Origin: DASPKS01 sp035628035
Lineage (GTDB): Bacteria; Bacteroidota; Rhodothermia; Rhodothermales; Rubricoccaceae
Reading direction: 5' to 3'
Length of the DNA: 37,757 bases
Assembly (NCBI GenBank): GCA_035628035.1
Contig: DASPKS010000225.1
Coordinates: forward strand, 1 to 37,757
The notes beneath the pieces were generated by a model. The model worked only from the letters and a program-made list of their open reading frames with translations, was not told where the DNA came from and searched no databases. The position numbers were made by a program, and so were the translations under genes. Each line of letters starts with the position of its first letter. The stretch's first letter is position 1. Of this stretch, positions 7,703 to 17,600 are shown one piece after another.

Positions 7703-10630
7703 ATGCCGCTCCGGCGTTTGCTGCTGGTCTTCGCCCTCGTTCCGGCCGTCGCTCTCAGCCAGCCCGCTCCGCTCCCGTCGAATCCCGTAGCGCCGACGCC
7801 GGCCGAAACAAGGCTCGACGGCTACGCGCAGCGGCAGGCGCTCCTCGAGCGCTCGCTCGTCGGCAACGTCCCGTTCCGCTCGGTGGGGCCGACGGTCATG
7901 AGCGGGCGTGTGGCTGACCTCGAAGCCTCGCCCGCAGATCCGGCCACGTTCTACGTCGCCTACGCCTCGGGCGGGCTCTGGAAGACGACCTCGAACGGGA
8001 CCGCTTTCACGCCGCTCTTCGACACCCTCGCTGTGATGACGCTCGGCGATGTCGCCGTGGACTGGCGTGACCCCGAGGGCGACGGTGAGACTGTATGGGC
8101 GGGCACGGGGGAGAACAACTCCAGCCGCTCCTCCTACAGCGGCACAGGCCTCTACCGCTCCACCGACGGCGGGCAGACGTGGATGCACCGGGGTCTCTCC
8201 GATACCCACCACATTGGCCGCATCGCGCTCCACGCCACCGACCCGAACACGGTATGGGTCGGCGCCATCGGGCACCTCTACTCGCCGAACCGCGAGCGCG
8301 GTGTGTTCAAGACGACCGATGGCGGCGAGACGTGGCGGCAAACGCTCTTCGTGGACGAGGACACGGGCGTGATCGACCTCGTCGCCGACCCGTCCAACCC
8401 CGACGTGCTCTACGCCGCCACGTGGACGCGCACGCGGCGGGCGTGGGACTTCTCCGAGGCCGGCGCCGGCTCGGCCATCTACAAGTCGGAGGACGGCGGC
8501 GAGACGTGGGTGCGCGTGACCGTCGAAGGCTCAGGGTTCCCGACGGGCGAGGAGGTCGGCCGCATCGGGCTGGCGGTGTACCCCGGCGACCCGCGCATCG
8601 TCTACGCCGTCGTCGACAACCAGGCCCGCCGTCCCGAGGAGCCGGACGAGGAAGAGCCCGTCGTCACGCGCGACCTCCTCCGCACGATGGACCGCGAGGC
8701 CTTCGTCGCCCTTGCCGACGAGGCGCTCGACGACTTCCTCGACCGGAATGACTTCCCCGCCTCGTACACCGCCCAGTCGCTCAAGGAGATGGTGCAGAAC
8801 GGGCAGATCACGCCCCTCGCGCTCGTCGAGTATCTGGAGGACGCCAATACGATGCTCTTCGACACGCCCGTCATCGGCGCCGAGGTCTACCGCTCCGACG
8901 ACGGCGGGCGGTCGTGGCGGCGCACCCACGGGGACTTCCTCGACGACCTCTTCTACAGCTACGGGTACTACTTCGGGCAGATCCGCGTGGCGCCGAACGA
9001 CCCCGACCGCGTCTACGTTCTCGGCGTCCCCCTCATCGCTTCCTCCGACGGCGGCGCGACGTGGGAATCCATCGATGACGACCACGTCCACGTGGATCAC
9101 CACGCCCTCTTCGTGAGCCCGTCGCGGCCGGGCCACCTCGTCAACGGCAACGACGGCGGCGTGAACGTCTCCTTCGACGACGGCGCGAGCTGGTTCAAGG
9201 CGAACGTGCCCGCCGTCGGGCAGTGCTACACCATCGCCGTCGACGAGGCGGACCCCTACCGCGTCTACTGCGGGATGCAGGACAACGGTGTGTGGGCGGG
9301 CCCGAGCACGTACACGGCCGGGCGTGGCTGGACGGCCTCGGGCGAGTACGCTTTCGAGTCCATCATGGGCGGCGACGGGATGCAGGTGCAGGTGGATACC
9401 CGCACGAACCGGACGGTCTACACCGGCTTCCAGTTCGGCAACTACTTCCGCGTCGAGCGCGACGGGCCGCCCGCCGAGCGGATCACGCCGCGCCACGACC
9501 TCGGCGAGCGCCCGCTCCGGTTCAACTGGCAGTCGCCCATCCACCTCTCGCGTCACAACCAGGACATCCTCTACCTCGGCAGTCACCGCGTCCACCGCTC
9601 GCTCGACCGGGGCGCCACCTGGAACGTGATCTCGCCCGACCTCACGCACGGGGGCCGCCGCGGCGACGTCCCCTACGGTACGCTGACCACGCTCCAGGAG
9701 TCGCCTTTCCGATTCGGTCAGCTCGCCGTCGGGAGCGACGACGGCCGCGTCCACGTGACGGTGGACGGTGGGTACACCTGGAACGACGTCTCGAACGGAC
9801 TACCCGCCGACCTCTGGGTGAGCCGCGTCGAGTGGTCGCACCACGCGCCGGAGCGCCTCTACGTGTCCCTCAACGGCTACCGCTGGGACCACTTCGACGC
9901 CTACGTCTTCCGCTCGGACGACCTCGGCGCGACGTGGCGGCGGATTGGGCAGGATCTCCCCCAAGAACCCGTCAACGTCGTCCGCGAGGACCCGGCGAAC
10001 CCCGACCTCCTCTACGTGGGCACCGACCACGGGGTGTACATCAGCCTCGACCGGGGCGAGACGTTCATGGCGATGATGGGGCAGACGAGCGCGGAGGGCG
10101 CGCTCCCCCATGCGGCGGCACACGACCTCACCGTCCAGGCGAGGGAGAAGGACCTCGTCGTCGGCACGCACGGCCGCTCCATCTGGATCGCCGACGTGCG
10201 CTACGTGCAGGCGCTCACGCCTGCGCTACGAGCGGAGGGACTCCGCCTCTTCACGCCCGACACGCTCACGCACTCGACGGGCTGGGGCGATCGAGGCTGG
10301 CGCTGGAGCGAGCCCGACGAGCCGCGCGTGGATCTCGTCTTCTATACGGACCAGGCAGGCCCCGCCGAACTCGTCGTGACGGACGAGCGCCGCCGCACCG
10401 TGCAGCGGCTCACGGACGACGCCGAGGCCGGGCTGAACTACGTCGCCTATGACCTCGCCACCGACGTGCCGGTGGACGACGACCACGAGCCGTCCGAGCT
10501 CACCGGGAAGCGCTATCTCCGGCCCGGCGCCTATACCGTCACGTTGCGGCAGGGGGGGCGCACGTCCACCGCGGCCCTCGTCGTCAACGAAGCACCGCCG
10601 CCGCGCTCGCGCCGCCGGCGAACACCCTAG
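7703..10630 (+). CDS. Secreted BNR/VPS10-type beta-propeller protein
   Basis: A 975-residue exported protein. The ATG at 7703 opens a signal peptide (MPLRRLLLVFALVPAVALSQ). Many Asp-box (BNR) repeats follow: STDGGQTW (153-160), TTDGGETW (204-211), SEDGGETW (262-269) and SDDGGRSW (398-405), with more up to about residue 780. This is the sortilin/VPS10 or sialidase-like propeller layout that databases often label glycosyl hydrolase. Residues 308-388 form an acidic, helical insert between propeller blades (VTRDLLRTMDREAFVALADE and onward). The last 150 residues form a separate beta domain. No catalytic sialidase residues are evident, so a binding or scaffold role is as likely as an enzyme. It has no sorting tail. 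Its TAG stop overlaps the stop of the convergent GDSL/TPR gene. Confidence 0.88.
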   Translation: MPLRRLLLVFALVPAVALSQPAPLPSNPVAPTPAETRLDGYAQRQALLERSLVGNVPFRSVGPTVMSGRVADLEASPADPATFYVAYASGGLWKTTSNGTAFTPLFDTLAVMTLGDVAVDWRDPEGDGETVWAGTGENNSSRSSYSGTGLYRSTDGGQTWMHRGLSDTHHIGRIALHATDPNTVWVGAIGHLYSPNRERGVFKTTDGGETWRQTLFVDEDTGVIDLVADPSNPDVLYAATWTRTRRAWDFSEAGAGSAIYKSEDGGETWVRVTVEGSGFPTGEEVGRIGLAVYPGDPRIVYAVVDNQARRPEEPDEEEPVVTRDLLRTMDREAFVALADEALDDFLDRNDFPASYTAQSLKEMVQNGQITPLALVEYLEDANTMLFDTPVIGAEVYRSDDGGRSWRRTHGDFLDDLFYSYGYYFGQIRVAPNDPDRVYVLGVPLIASSDGGATWESIDDDHVHVDHHALFVSPSRPGHLVNGNDGGVNVSFDDGASWFKANVPAVGQCYTIAVDEADPYRVYCGMQDNGVWAGPSTYTAGRGWTASGEYAFESIMGGDGMQVQVDTRTNRTVYTGFQFGNYFRVERDGPPAERITPRHDLGERPLRFNWQSPIHLSRHNQDILYLGSHRVHRSLDRGATWNVISPDLTHGGRRGDVPYGTLTTLQESPFRFGQLAVGSDDGRVHVTVDGGYTWNDVSNGLPADLWVSRVEWSHHAPERLYVSLNGYRWDHFDAYVFRSDDLGATWRRIGQDLPQEPVNVVREDPANPDLLYVGTDHGVYISLDRGETFMAMMGQTSAEGALPHAAAHDLTVQAREKDLVVGTHGRSIWIADVRYVQALTPALRAEGLRLFTPDTLTHSTGWGDRGWRWSEPDEPRVDLVFYTDQAGPAELVVTDERRRTVQRLTDDAEAGLNYVAYDLATDVPVDDDHEPSELTGKRYLRPGAYTVTLRQGGRTSTAALVVNEAPPPRSRRRRTP

Positions 10631-12672
10631 AGCCGAAACGCCGCGCCGGTGCGGAGGCCATCGAGGAGGATGCGGAAGTCGGCGTTCGTTGAGTCCATCG
10701 CGACGAGACGCTCGGCCAGGGCCGTCGCCTCTTCCCGGCGGCCCGCCATCGCGTAGGCCCCGGCGAGGTTGTACATCACCTGCGGCGTGTTCGGGCCGTG
10801 GCGGAGCGCTGCTTCGAGGAAGCGGATGGCGGCCGGGCGGTCGTTGGCCTGGAGGGCGATGGCGCCGAGGGCCGCGAGAGATGGCACGTTCGTCGAGTCG
10901 AGCGCGAGCGCCTGCTGGAACAGCCCCGCGACGTAGGGAAGGCGGTCGGGCCGGTTTCGCATCTGCGTGATCCGCATCTCTAAGCTCGCTAGGGAGACCC
11001 ACGTGTCTGCAATGAACGGGAGCTGCTGGAGGATCGCGCGGCGCGTCAGGAGGGCGTGCGAGATGTCTCCACGCTGCTCGTAGAACCCGGCTAGCTCGTC
11101 GGCCGCGGCAAGCCAGTTCTTCCCAGCCATGACGGCGCGCGCCTGCTCCACGACGTACCGGGGCGTGCGCGTGGTGTCGAGCCGGAACGGCTGGGCTTCC
11201 TCCGGCCGGAACGGCCACGACGTGGTGAGCTGCTCGACACGGAGGTACCCCGCGATGGAGTCCATCGGCGTGACGAGGCGGACGACGCGGCCGGGCGGCG
11301 TCGGCTGGGGCGGACCGCCCAGAAGGTGGTCGCGTGCGAAGGCGTCGAAGAAAGCGTCGGCGAGGACGGAGTAGCCGTCGAGGTTCGGGTGGAGGTGCTC
11401 GAGCATGAGCCCCTGTCCGATGAGCCCTTCGGGCGACGCCTGCCGCATCGCCTCTTCCGTTTCGACGACGTGCGCGCCCGCGCGGCGCGCCTCTTCCCGG
11501 ATGATCCGGTTGAAGAGCGAGGGCGCGCGGAACCGGAGGGCGTCGAGGTCGCGCGCCCGCGCGAACGCGCGCCGCGCGTCGTCGGGCCGGCCCGCGCCTA
11601 AGTAGGCGTGCCCGAGGAGGAAGTACCCGTCGGCGGCGAGGGAGTCGAGCCGGGTAGCCTGCTCGAAAGCCGCAATGGCGGCACGGGCGTTGCCAGCGTC
11701 CACCGCGCGGAGCCCCTCTTCGGCAAAGCGCCGCCACGCCACCGTGTCGGCGCCCGCAGCGTGGACGGTTACGAAGGGCCGCTGGTCACGCTCGTTCGAT
11801 GCCAGCGTGCCGATGTAGACGGCGATGCCAGCCTCGCGGTACTTCGCGAGGAGGCGGCGGAGGTTCGAGCGGAACTGGCGCACGCCGGCTTCGAAGAGGT
11901 CCGACCCATAGGGCACCTGCTGCTCGCCCACCATCCGCGCCATGAGCGTGGCGTCGGGGCGCTGCCCGGCCTCGGGGGCCCCGCTCGCCGCCCGCTGGAA
12001 CCGCCCGATGAGCGCGCGGAGGAACTGAACCGTACGGAGCCCCCGCAGCTTCAGGTAGAGTCGCACGAGCGCCGGGTTGCGGCCGAGCGATTCGGCCGAG
12101 GCGGCGCCGAGCGCGCCGTAGTACTCGTTATGCCCCGCGTAAATCACCACCACGTCGGGCCGCTGGGCGATGATCTCGTCGGTGAAGTCAAGGAGGGCGT
12201 ACGAGCTGATGGCCGCCATCGCCGTATTGACCACCTCGATCTCGCGGCCAGGGTAGGCGAGGCGGAGCCGCGTGCCGAGGACGTGGGGGAACGAGCCGCC
12301 TCGATAGAACGGGTAGCCGGCCGTCGACGACTCCCCCTGCGCGATGATGCGGAAGCTGCCCTCGGGCTTCTCGCGGTAGAAGTAGTCGGTGTTCGGGGTC
12401 GGGACGCTCGCCTCGCGCGCGAAGAACCGTCGCCCTGCCTCGACATCTTGGTGGAGGAGCGTGGGGAACTCCGGGACCGGCTTGAAGAGCGGGTAGTCGG
12501 CGCCGTACCCAAACAACCGCAGCCCCCCCTCGAGGAGCAAGAAGAACAGGACGGGGAGGAGCAGCATCACCCCTGTGAAGAGGCGTCGCTTCTCGGGCGA
12601 CAGGGGGGCCGTGGCCGGTGCGGGAGCCTCTCGCGGGACCGGCGGCTGCGTCGGACGCGGGCGCTTGCTCAT
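10627..12672 (-). CDS. Membrane-anchored SGNH/GDSL-type hydrolase with TPR repeats
   Basis: A 681-residue protein. A proline-rich cytoplasmic start is followed by one transmembrane helix (about 31-50, LFTGVMLLLPVLFFLLLEGG), so most of the protein should be periplasmic. SGNH blocks are recognisable: IIAQGESSTAGY (S115 the likely nucleophile), YAGHNEYYG (N182) and LEHLHPNLDGY (H428). Between the second and third block, at about 315-380, lies a TPR-like segment (FAEEGLRAVDAGNARAAIAA), and the last 180 residues are again TPR-like. The acyl substrate is unknown. I chose the ATG at 12672 over one nine codons earlier because it forms an ATGA overlap with the stop of the cobalamin adenosyltransferase. 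Its stop TAG shares a CTAG with the stop of the propeller gene. Confidence 0.82.
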   Translation of the reverse strand: MSKRPRPTQPPVPREAPAPATAPLSPEKRRLFTGVMLLLPVLFFLLLEGGLRLFGYGADYPLFKPVPEFPTLLHQDVEAGRRFFAREASVPTPNTDYFYREKPEGSFRIIAQGESSTAGYPFYRGGSFPHVLGTRLRLAYPGREIEVVNTAMAAISSYALLDFTDEIIAQRPDVVVIYAGHNEYYGALGAASAESLGRNPALVRLYLKLRGLRTVQFLRALIGRFQRAASGAPEAGQRPDATLMARMVGEQQVPYGSDLFEAGVRQFRSNLRRLLAKYREAGIAVYIGTLASNERDQRPFVTVHAAGADTVAWRRFAEEGLRAVDAGNARAAIAAFEQATRLDSLAADGYFLLGHAYLGAGRPDDARRAFARARDLDALRFRAPSLFNRIIREEARRAGAHVVETEEAMRQASPEGLIGQGLMLEHLHPNLDGYSVLADAFFDAFARDHLLGGPPQPTPPGRVVRLVTPMDSIAGYLRVEQLTTSWPFRPEEAQPFRLDTTRTPRYVVEQARAVMAGKNWLAAADELAGFYEQRGDISHALLTRRAILQQLPFIADTWVSLASLEMRITQMRNRPDRLPYVAGLFQQALALDSTNVPSLAALGAIALQANDRPAAIRFLEAALRHGPNTPQVMYNLAGAYAMAGRREEATALAERLVAMDSTNADFRILLDGLRTGAAFRL

Positions 12673-13238
12673 GGGGCACGGCGCTCGACCGGGACCCACT
12701 CGACATCAGGCACGCCTGCCTGGTGGTTCACCCAGCGCGCGAGCACGAAGAGGAGGTCGGAGAGACGGTTGAGGTACCTCAGGCCCTCTTCGCCGATAGG
12801 CTCCAGCGCCGAGAGCTCCACCACGAGGCGCTCCGCCCGGCGGCACGTCGTCCGCGCAAGGTGGAGGGCCGCGGCGGCGGGCGTCCCGCCGGGGAGGACG
12901 AAGTGCTTGAGCGGCGCGAGGTCGGCCTCAAACGTGTCGATGGCCCGCTCCAGCGCCTCCACATGTGTGGCTTCGATGCGTGGCACGGGATACTTCGTCT
13001 CGTTGGGCGATGCGAGGTCGCCGCCGAGGACGAAGAGATCGTGCTGAATCTGATCGAGGAGTAGGTCGGCCCGCTGCAGGCGGCCATCTCCTGCGAGGGC
13101 CGCGCGCGCGAGGCCGACGGCCGCGTTCGTCTCGTCCACCGTACCGTAGGCGGCGATGCGGGGGTGGCTCTTCGTGACGCGGTCCCCTCCGAAGAGGCCG
13201 GTAGTGCCGTCGTCGCCGGTGCGGGTGTAGACCTTCAA
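12669..13238 (-). CDS. Cob(I)yrinic acid a,c-diamide/cobalamin adenosyltransferase, PduO type
   Basis: A 189-residue enzyme that transfers the 5'-deoxyadenosyl group of ATP to cob(I)alamin to make coenzyme B12. The N-terminal ATP-binding signature YTRTGDDGTTGLFGGDRV (residues 4-21) is complete. The helical bundle motifs TTCRRAERLVVEL and YLNRLSDLLFVLAR near the C-terminus are characteristic of the PduO family, and the length is normal. The only plausible start is TTG at 13236-13238: the sequence from there matches the usual family start, and an in-frame stop lies five codons upstream. It sits 56 bases after a BtuD-like ATPase gene and overlaps the GDSL/TPR gene by 4 bases. Confidence 0.93.
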   Translation of the reverse strand: MKVYTRTGDDGTTGLFGGDRVTKSHPRIAAYGTVDETNAAVGLARAALAGDGRLQRADLLLDQIQHDLFVLGGDLASPNETKYPVPRIEATHVEALERAIDTFEADLAPLKHFVLPGGTPAAAALHLARTTCRRAERLVVELSALEPIGEEGLRYLNRLSDLLFVLARWVNHQAGVPDVEWVPVERRAP

Positions 13239-13294
13239 GGGTGTCCGTCGTCAGGGGTCCGTCGTCCGTCGGGTGGAGGGCCCCGAGCCCCGGA

Positions 13295-14077
13295 CTAGGC
13301 CGGTGCAAGATACCGTATCTCCACGGTCGCTCCGTCTGAGCGAACCTCGGCCTCCATGCGGAAGACGCGGCGGATCAGGTCGGCCGTGAGGACCTCGGAG
13401 GGAGGGCCGTCCGCGACGAGCCGGCCCCCGTCGAGGATGAGGAGGCGCCCGGCGTGGCGCGCGGCGAAAGCGAGGTCGTGGAATGCCGCCACGACGGTGC
13501 GCCCGGCCTGGGCAGCAACGCGCGCCATGAGGTCGTACTGGTGGTGCACGTCGAGATGGGCCGTGGGTTCATCGAGGAGGAGGATCCGGGCCGCTTGTGC
13601 GAGGGCTTGCGCGAGGGCGGCGCGTTGCTGCTCGCCCCCTGAGATCGCGGTCACGGCGCGCGCCGCGAGCGGGGCCAGGTCCGTCGCGTCGAGGGCGGCG
13701 CGGACGGCGGCGCGGTCTGCCGCCGCCGAGTGGGCCAGCCAGCCGAGGTGGGGCGTCCGCCCGAGGAGGACGAACTCCTCGACGGTGAGCCCGAAGTCGA
13801 GCGCGAGCTGCTGGCGGACGAAGGCGACGGCGCGGGCGCGCTCGGCGTCCGTCCAGCCGCGGAGGGGGCGGCCGAGCAGCGCGACGTGCCCGTCGAAGGG
13901 GAGGAGGCCGCCGAGGACGCGGAGGAGCGTCGTCTTGCCGGCGCCGTTGGGACCGAGCAGCCCCACCGTTTCCCCCTGCCCGATGCGGAACGAGAGCCCT
14001 TCGAGCACGGTTCGGTGCCCGAGTTGCACGCGGAGGCCGTCGACCTCGTAGGCTGCCGTCGGGTGCTGTGTCTCCAT
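13295..14077 (-). CDS. ABC transporter ATPase of the FecE/BtuD family (iron-siderophore, haem or B12 uptake)
   Basis: A 260-residue nucleotide-binding subunit. Walker A is GPNGAGKTT (42-50), the Q-loop is at FVRQQ (87-91), the signature is ISGGEQQR (145-152), Walker B is ILLLDEPTAHLD (165-176) and the switch histidine is H200 in AAFHD. The overall sequence is of the FecE/HmuV/BtuD class, which serves uptake of B12, haem or iron siderophores. The adenosyltransferase gene downstream on the same strand favours B12, though that is inference. No permease or binding-protein gene is next to it: upstream lies a divergent lipoprotein gene only 23 bases away. The partners must be elsewhere. Confidence 0.88.
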   Translation of the reverse strand: METQHPTAAYEVDGLRVQLGHRTVLEGLSFRIGQGETVGLLGPNGAGKTTLLRVLGGLLPFDGHVALLGRPLRGWTDAERARAVAFVRQQLALDFGLTVEEFVLLGRTPHLGWLAHSAAADRAAVRAALDATDLAPLAARAVTAISGGEQQRAALAQALAQAARILLLDEPTAHLDVHHQYDLMARVAAQAGRTVVAAFHDLAFAARHAGRLLILDGGRLVADGPPSEVLTADLIRRVFRMEAEVRSDGATVEIRYLAPA

Positions 14078-14100
14078 CGGATGGCCGCTTGCGAGGATCG

Positions 14101-14607
14101 ATGATACGCCCCCGCCCCGCCCCCCTCTTCATAGCCCTCATCGCCCTGGTGGCTGCGGGCTGCGACCAGCTCGACGCCCAGGCCGAGTTCCGCGCCGCCG
14201 CCGCGCGGGCCCCGGAGGGCATCACGCGTACCCAGGATGGCGTGACCGTCGAGGGCGGCGAGCAGGACAACGACGACTGGCGCACGGCCCCCCTCTTCTC
14301 GGGTCGGGCGGCGATCACGCGGTGGGTCTACCCCAACCCCGCCCCCCTCAACCAGGCGGTTTCCCTCCAGCTCCGGGTGTTCGGGTTTGATGCCATTCCC
14401 GGGGGGGTCCGGCTCGTTGGCTACACCGAGTCGGGCCGCCGCGTGGTGCTCGAGGACGACCCCACCGCCGTCTCGGACGGGTTCTATGACTACACGTTCT
14501 TCCCCGCCGAACTGGTGGACGGGACGGCGTCGGGCCTCCGCCGGGTGATCCTGTTCGACCGCTTCCGCAGCGAGCCGATCAGTTACGGCGATATCCGGAT
14601 TGAATAA
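14101..14607 (+). CDS. Lipoprotein of unknown function
   Basis: A 168-residue lipoprotein. The ATG at 14101 opens a signal peptide ending in the lipobox LVAAGC, so the mature protein starts at the cysteine near residue 19. After an acidic linker, the second half is beta-rich and starts with WVYPNPAPLNQAVSLQLRVF. This resembles the first strand of type IX secretion tail domains but sits in mid-protein, so I do not call it a sorting signal. I do not recognise the family. It is divergent from the ABC ATPase (23 bases between starts) and convergent with the DUF4175 gene (17 bases between stops). Confidence 0.75.
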   Translation: MIRPRPAPLFIALIALVAAGCDQLDAQAEFRAAAARAPEGITRTQDGVTVEGGEQDNDDWRTAPLFSGRAAITRWVYPNPAPLNQAVSLQLRVFGFDAIPGGVRLVGYTESGRRVVLEDDPTAVSDGFYDYTFFPAELVDGTASGLRRVILFDRFRSEPISYGDIRIE

Positions 14608-14624
14608 GGGTCCGGCCGGGGTGC

Positions 14625-17600
14625 CTAGCCGGAGCGTCGCTGGAGCTGCTCGAAGTAGCGGCGAATGAGCTCCTGGAAGTCCGGCGCGTAGCCGCTATCG
14701 AGGGCGCGAAGGAGGTCGCGGCGGAGGCGCTCGGCAGGTGTGGCGGCGTTCGGAAGCGCGGGTGGGCGCTCGGGCCGCTCGGCCGGGCGGGCTGTTTCCC
14801 CTTCGCGGCGCTCCTCACGCCCGCGCCGGTTCACGGAGCGGTCGGCGTCGAGGAGGCGGGAGAGGATGCGTTCCTGCCGGACGGGCGTCTCACGGGAGAC
14901 GGCCCCGCGCTGGAGCTCGCGCGCGGCGTCCTCCATTTCCTCGGCGGCCCGACGGAGGGCGCTCCGAGTGGCGGCGTCGAGACCGCGCCCCTCCGGCGAG
15001 CTGAGGAGCTGCTGGAGCTGCTGGCGGATCGCCTCCTGCTGGGCGCCCATCTGCTGGAGCCGTTCGGAGGCGCTTCGGGAGAGCCGCTGCCCCGCTACGT
15101 CGTTGAGCATCTGCTGGATCGCGTCGTTGAGCTGCTGCTGCTGGCCGCCCATCTGCTGAAGCGACGGCATGCCGCTCCCGCCACCGCCCCCCCCGTTGGC
15201 CATCTGGTCCAGCGCTTCGGAGAGGAGGAGTGCCAGGTCGTTGAGGTGGGTCATGGCCGCCTTCTGGTGGCCGGAAGCGGGAGCTGCCTGCTGTTCGGCC
15301 AGGCGCTCGGTGGCCTGCCCCATCTCGCGGAGGGCGTCGCCGGTGGTCTGCTGAACGGCTATGCCAAGCTGGGGGACTGACCGGGCGAGGGCCTGGAGGG
15401 AGTCGGCGACCCGGGTCAGCCCCGAGGAGAGCTCGACCTGTTGCTGCGCTATGGGGCGGAGCGCGGGGCTCCGGCTCGGGAGCGCGGCCGAGGCATCGCC
15501 GAGCCGCTCCTGCTCGCGGCTGAGGGTGAGCACGTCTTCGAGGGCCCGCCGGAGGCCCGCCATGTCTCGCGCTTGCTGGTCGCCACGCATCTGGCTGGCC
15601 ATCTGGCCGAGCTGCTGCGAGAGCTGCTGGAGTTGCTGCTGCATCTGCTGCTGCCCCTGCTGCGCCGGCCCGAGCTGGTTCTGGCGGAGTTGCGAGGCGT
15701 TTTGCTGCATCTGCTGCGGGAGGCCCTGCTGTTGCAGTTCCTGGCGGAGCTGCTCCATCTGCTCCTCCGGGGCACCGCGCTGCTCCTCCATCTGCCGCTG
15801 GAGCTCCTCCAAAAGGCGCTCCAGCTCCTGCATTTCCTCGCGGGCCTGCTCCTGCTCCCGGGCGAGCCGTTCCCGCTCGGCGGGGCCGGAAGCACGCTCG
15901 TTCGGCGGGGTACCCCCTTCGCGCTGTTCGCCCTCCTCGTTCTCGCCCTCGCGATTCTCAGTGGGGCGATCGAGGGCGCGGGTGTCCTCGCGGAGTTCTT
16001 GCTCTTGTCGCGCGAGGTCCTCGGCGCGGCGCGCGGCCTCGTCGAGCTGGCGGGCGGTCTGCAGGCGTTCGATCAACTCGAGCGCGCGCTCGAGGCGCTC
16101 TTGGAACTCCCGCTCGTCGAACTCGAAGTTCTCCAGCTGCTGCATCATCTCGCGGAGGTCGAGCCCCTCCATCGCCTCGCGGAGGCGTTCGAGGGCCTCG
16201 CGCAGCTCGGGGGAGTCGAGCTCCTCCATCGCCTGCTGGACGGCCTCCATCTGGCGGAGCGTCTCCTCGCTGACGAGGTCGCCGCTACGCATCTCCTCGA
16301 GGAGGTCCTGCATTTGCTCGGAGAGCTGCTCCGCGCCCTCGCTGAGGCGCTCCTGCTGCTGGAGGAGCCGCTCCACCTGCCGCTGGTCCTCCCAGTCCAC
16401 CGACTGGTCGCGGCGGAGCTCGTCGCGGAGCTCCTCGAACCGCTCGCGCGCCTCGCGGGCCTCGTCGCGCATCCGCTCGACCTGCGCCTCCGTGGAGTCG
16501 TGGGCCTGGTCGAGCCGCTCGTACTGCTCGGGGAGCGAGGGGAAGCGGAGGGTGAAGACGGGCGTGCGCGCCGACTTCCCGCCGTTGTCGCGGACGGCCC
16601 CAAAGAACTCGACGGCGTCACCGGGGCGGAAGGCGTGGCCGGCGCGGTCGAGCGCCCATTCGTAGGGGACCTCCTGGTCGAGCGCGCGCCCCTGGAGGGG
16701 GAGGGCGACGCCCCGGAACTGCCGTGCGGCCTGGCCGCCTTCCGGGACGAGCCGCCAGTAGAGCGCGAGGCCCGAGAACCCATAGTCGTCGTTGATCCGA
16801 AAGCGGAGGCGCGGGCGGGGGCGGGTCGAGAGCGCGCCGTCAGCGCCATCGAGGAGGGCGATCTGCGGGGGGGCATCCTGGAGAACCCCGAGGGTATAGC
16901 GGACAGGCTCGGCGTTCTCATAGCCGTCGCGGCTGCGGAGGCGGATGCGCCACGTCCCGGGACCGCGCAGCACGAACGCCCCGCCCAGCCCCGCCCCACG
17001 CCGGCCTAGCGGCACCGACTGCGCGCGCCCGTCGCCCCACTCGACAACGAGACCCGCCGCATCGAGCTCAGGGCCGCCTACCTGCACCTGTACCTGGATC
17101 GTCGTGCCGGGCAGCCCGAGGACGTCGCCCACGCCCGGAGCGAGCCGACGGGCACGGAGACCGGTGTGGCCCGGCGGAACGACCGTCACCTGGAGCGCCT
17201 GCACGAGCGGGCGCGGCACCACGCGCGCCTCGAACCAGGGCGTCGTCACCTCTTCCGTGACGATGCGGTAGCGGAGCGAGGCGCGGACGTCGGCAAGGCG
17301 GTGGGCGTAGGCCCCGTCGGGGCCGCGGAGCAGGCGGACCTCCTCGACGTGATCCTCACCCAGCCGGCCCACCTCGAGGATCGCGTCCGGCGGGATGGCG
17401 CGCCCCGTCGGCGTGGCCCGCACGTCGAGGGCCTGCCCACGCGCCAGCTCCACGTCGCCGGGCTCGACCGACAACGCATACGGCGCGGGCGGGGCGAAGA
17501 ACGAGCCCGGGGCGAAGAGCCGGCCGACGGCCCCCGTGAAGGGGCCTGGCGCCGCGAAGAAAAAGACGACGAGGCCAAGCGTCGGCGCGGCGGCCCATGG

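Noticed and set aside
13239..13294. Cobalamin riboswitch ahead of the adenosyltransferase
   Set aside because: The gap is only 56 bases and lacks a recognisable B12-box; riboswitches of this class need about 200 bases.
14101..14133. TATCAT (minus strand) as -10 box of the BtuD-like gene
   Set aside because: The best -35-like sequence is 21 bases away and poor, and the site lies inside the divergent gene's start; too weak to list.
14320..14380. VYPNPAP segment in the lipoprotein as a type IX secretion tail
   Set aside because: It is in mid-protein in a protein with a lipobox, and the remaining tail-domain motifs are absent.
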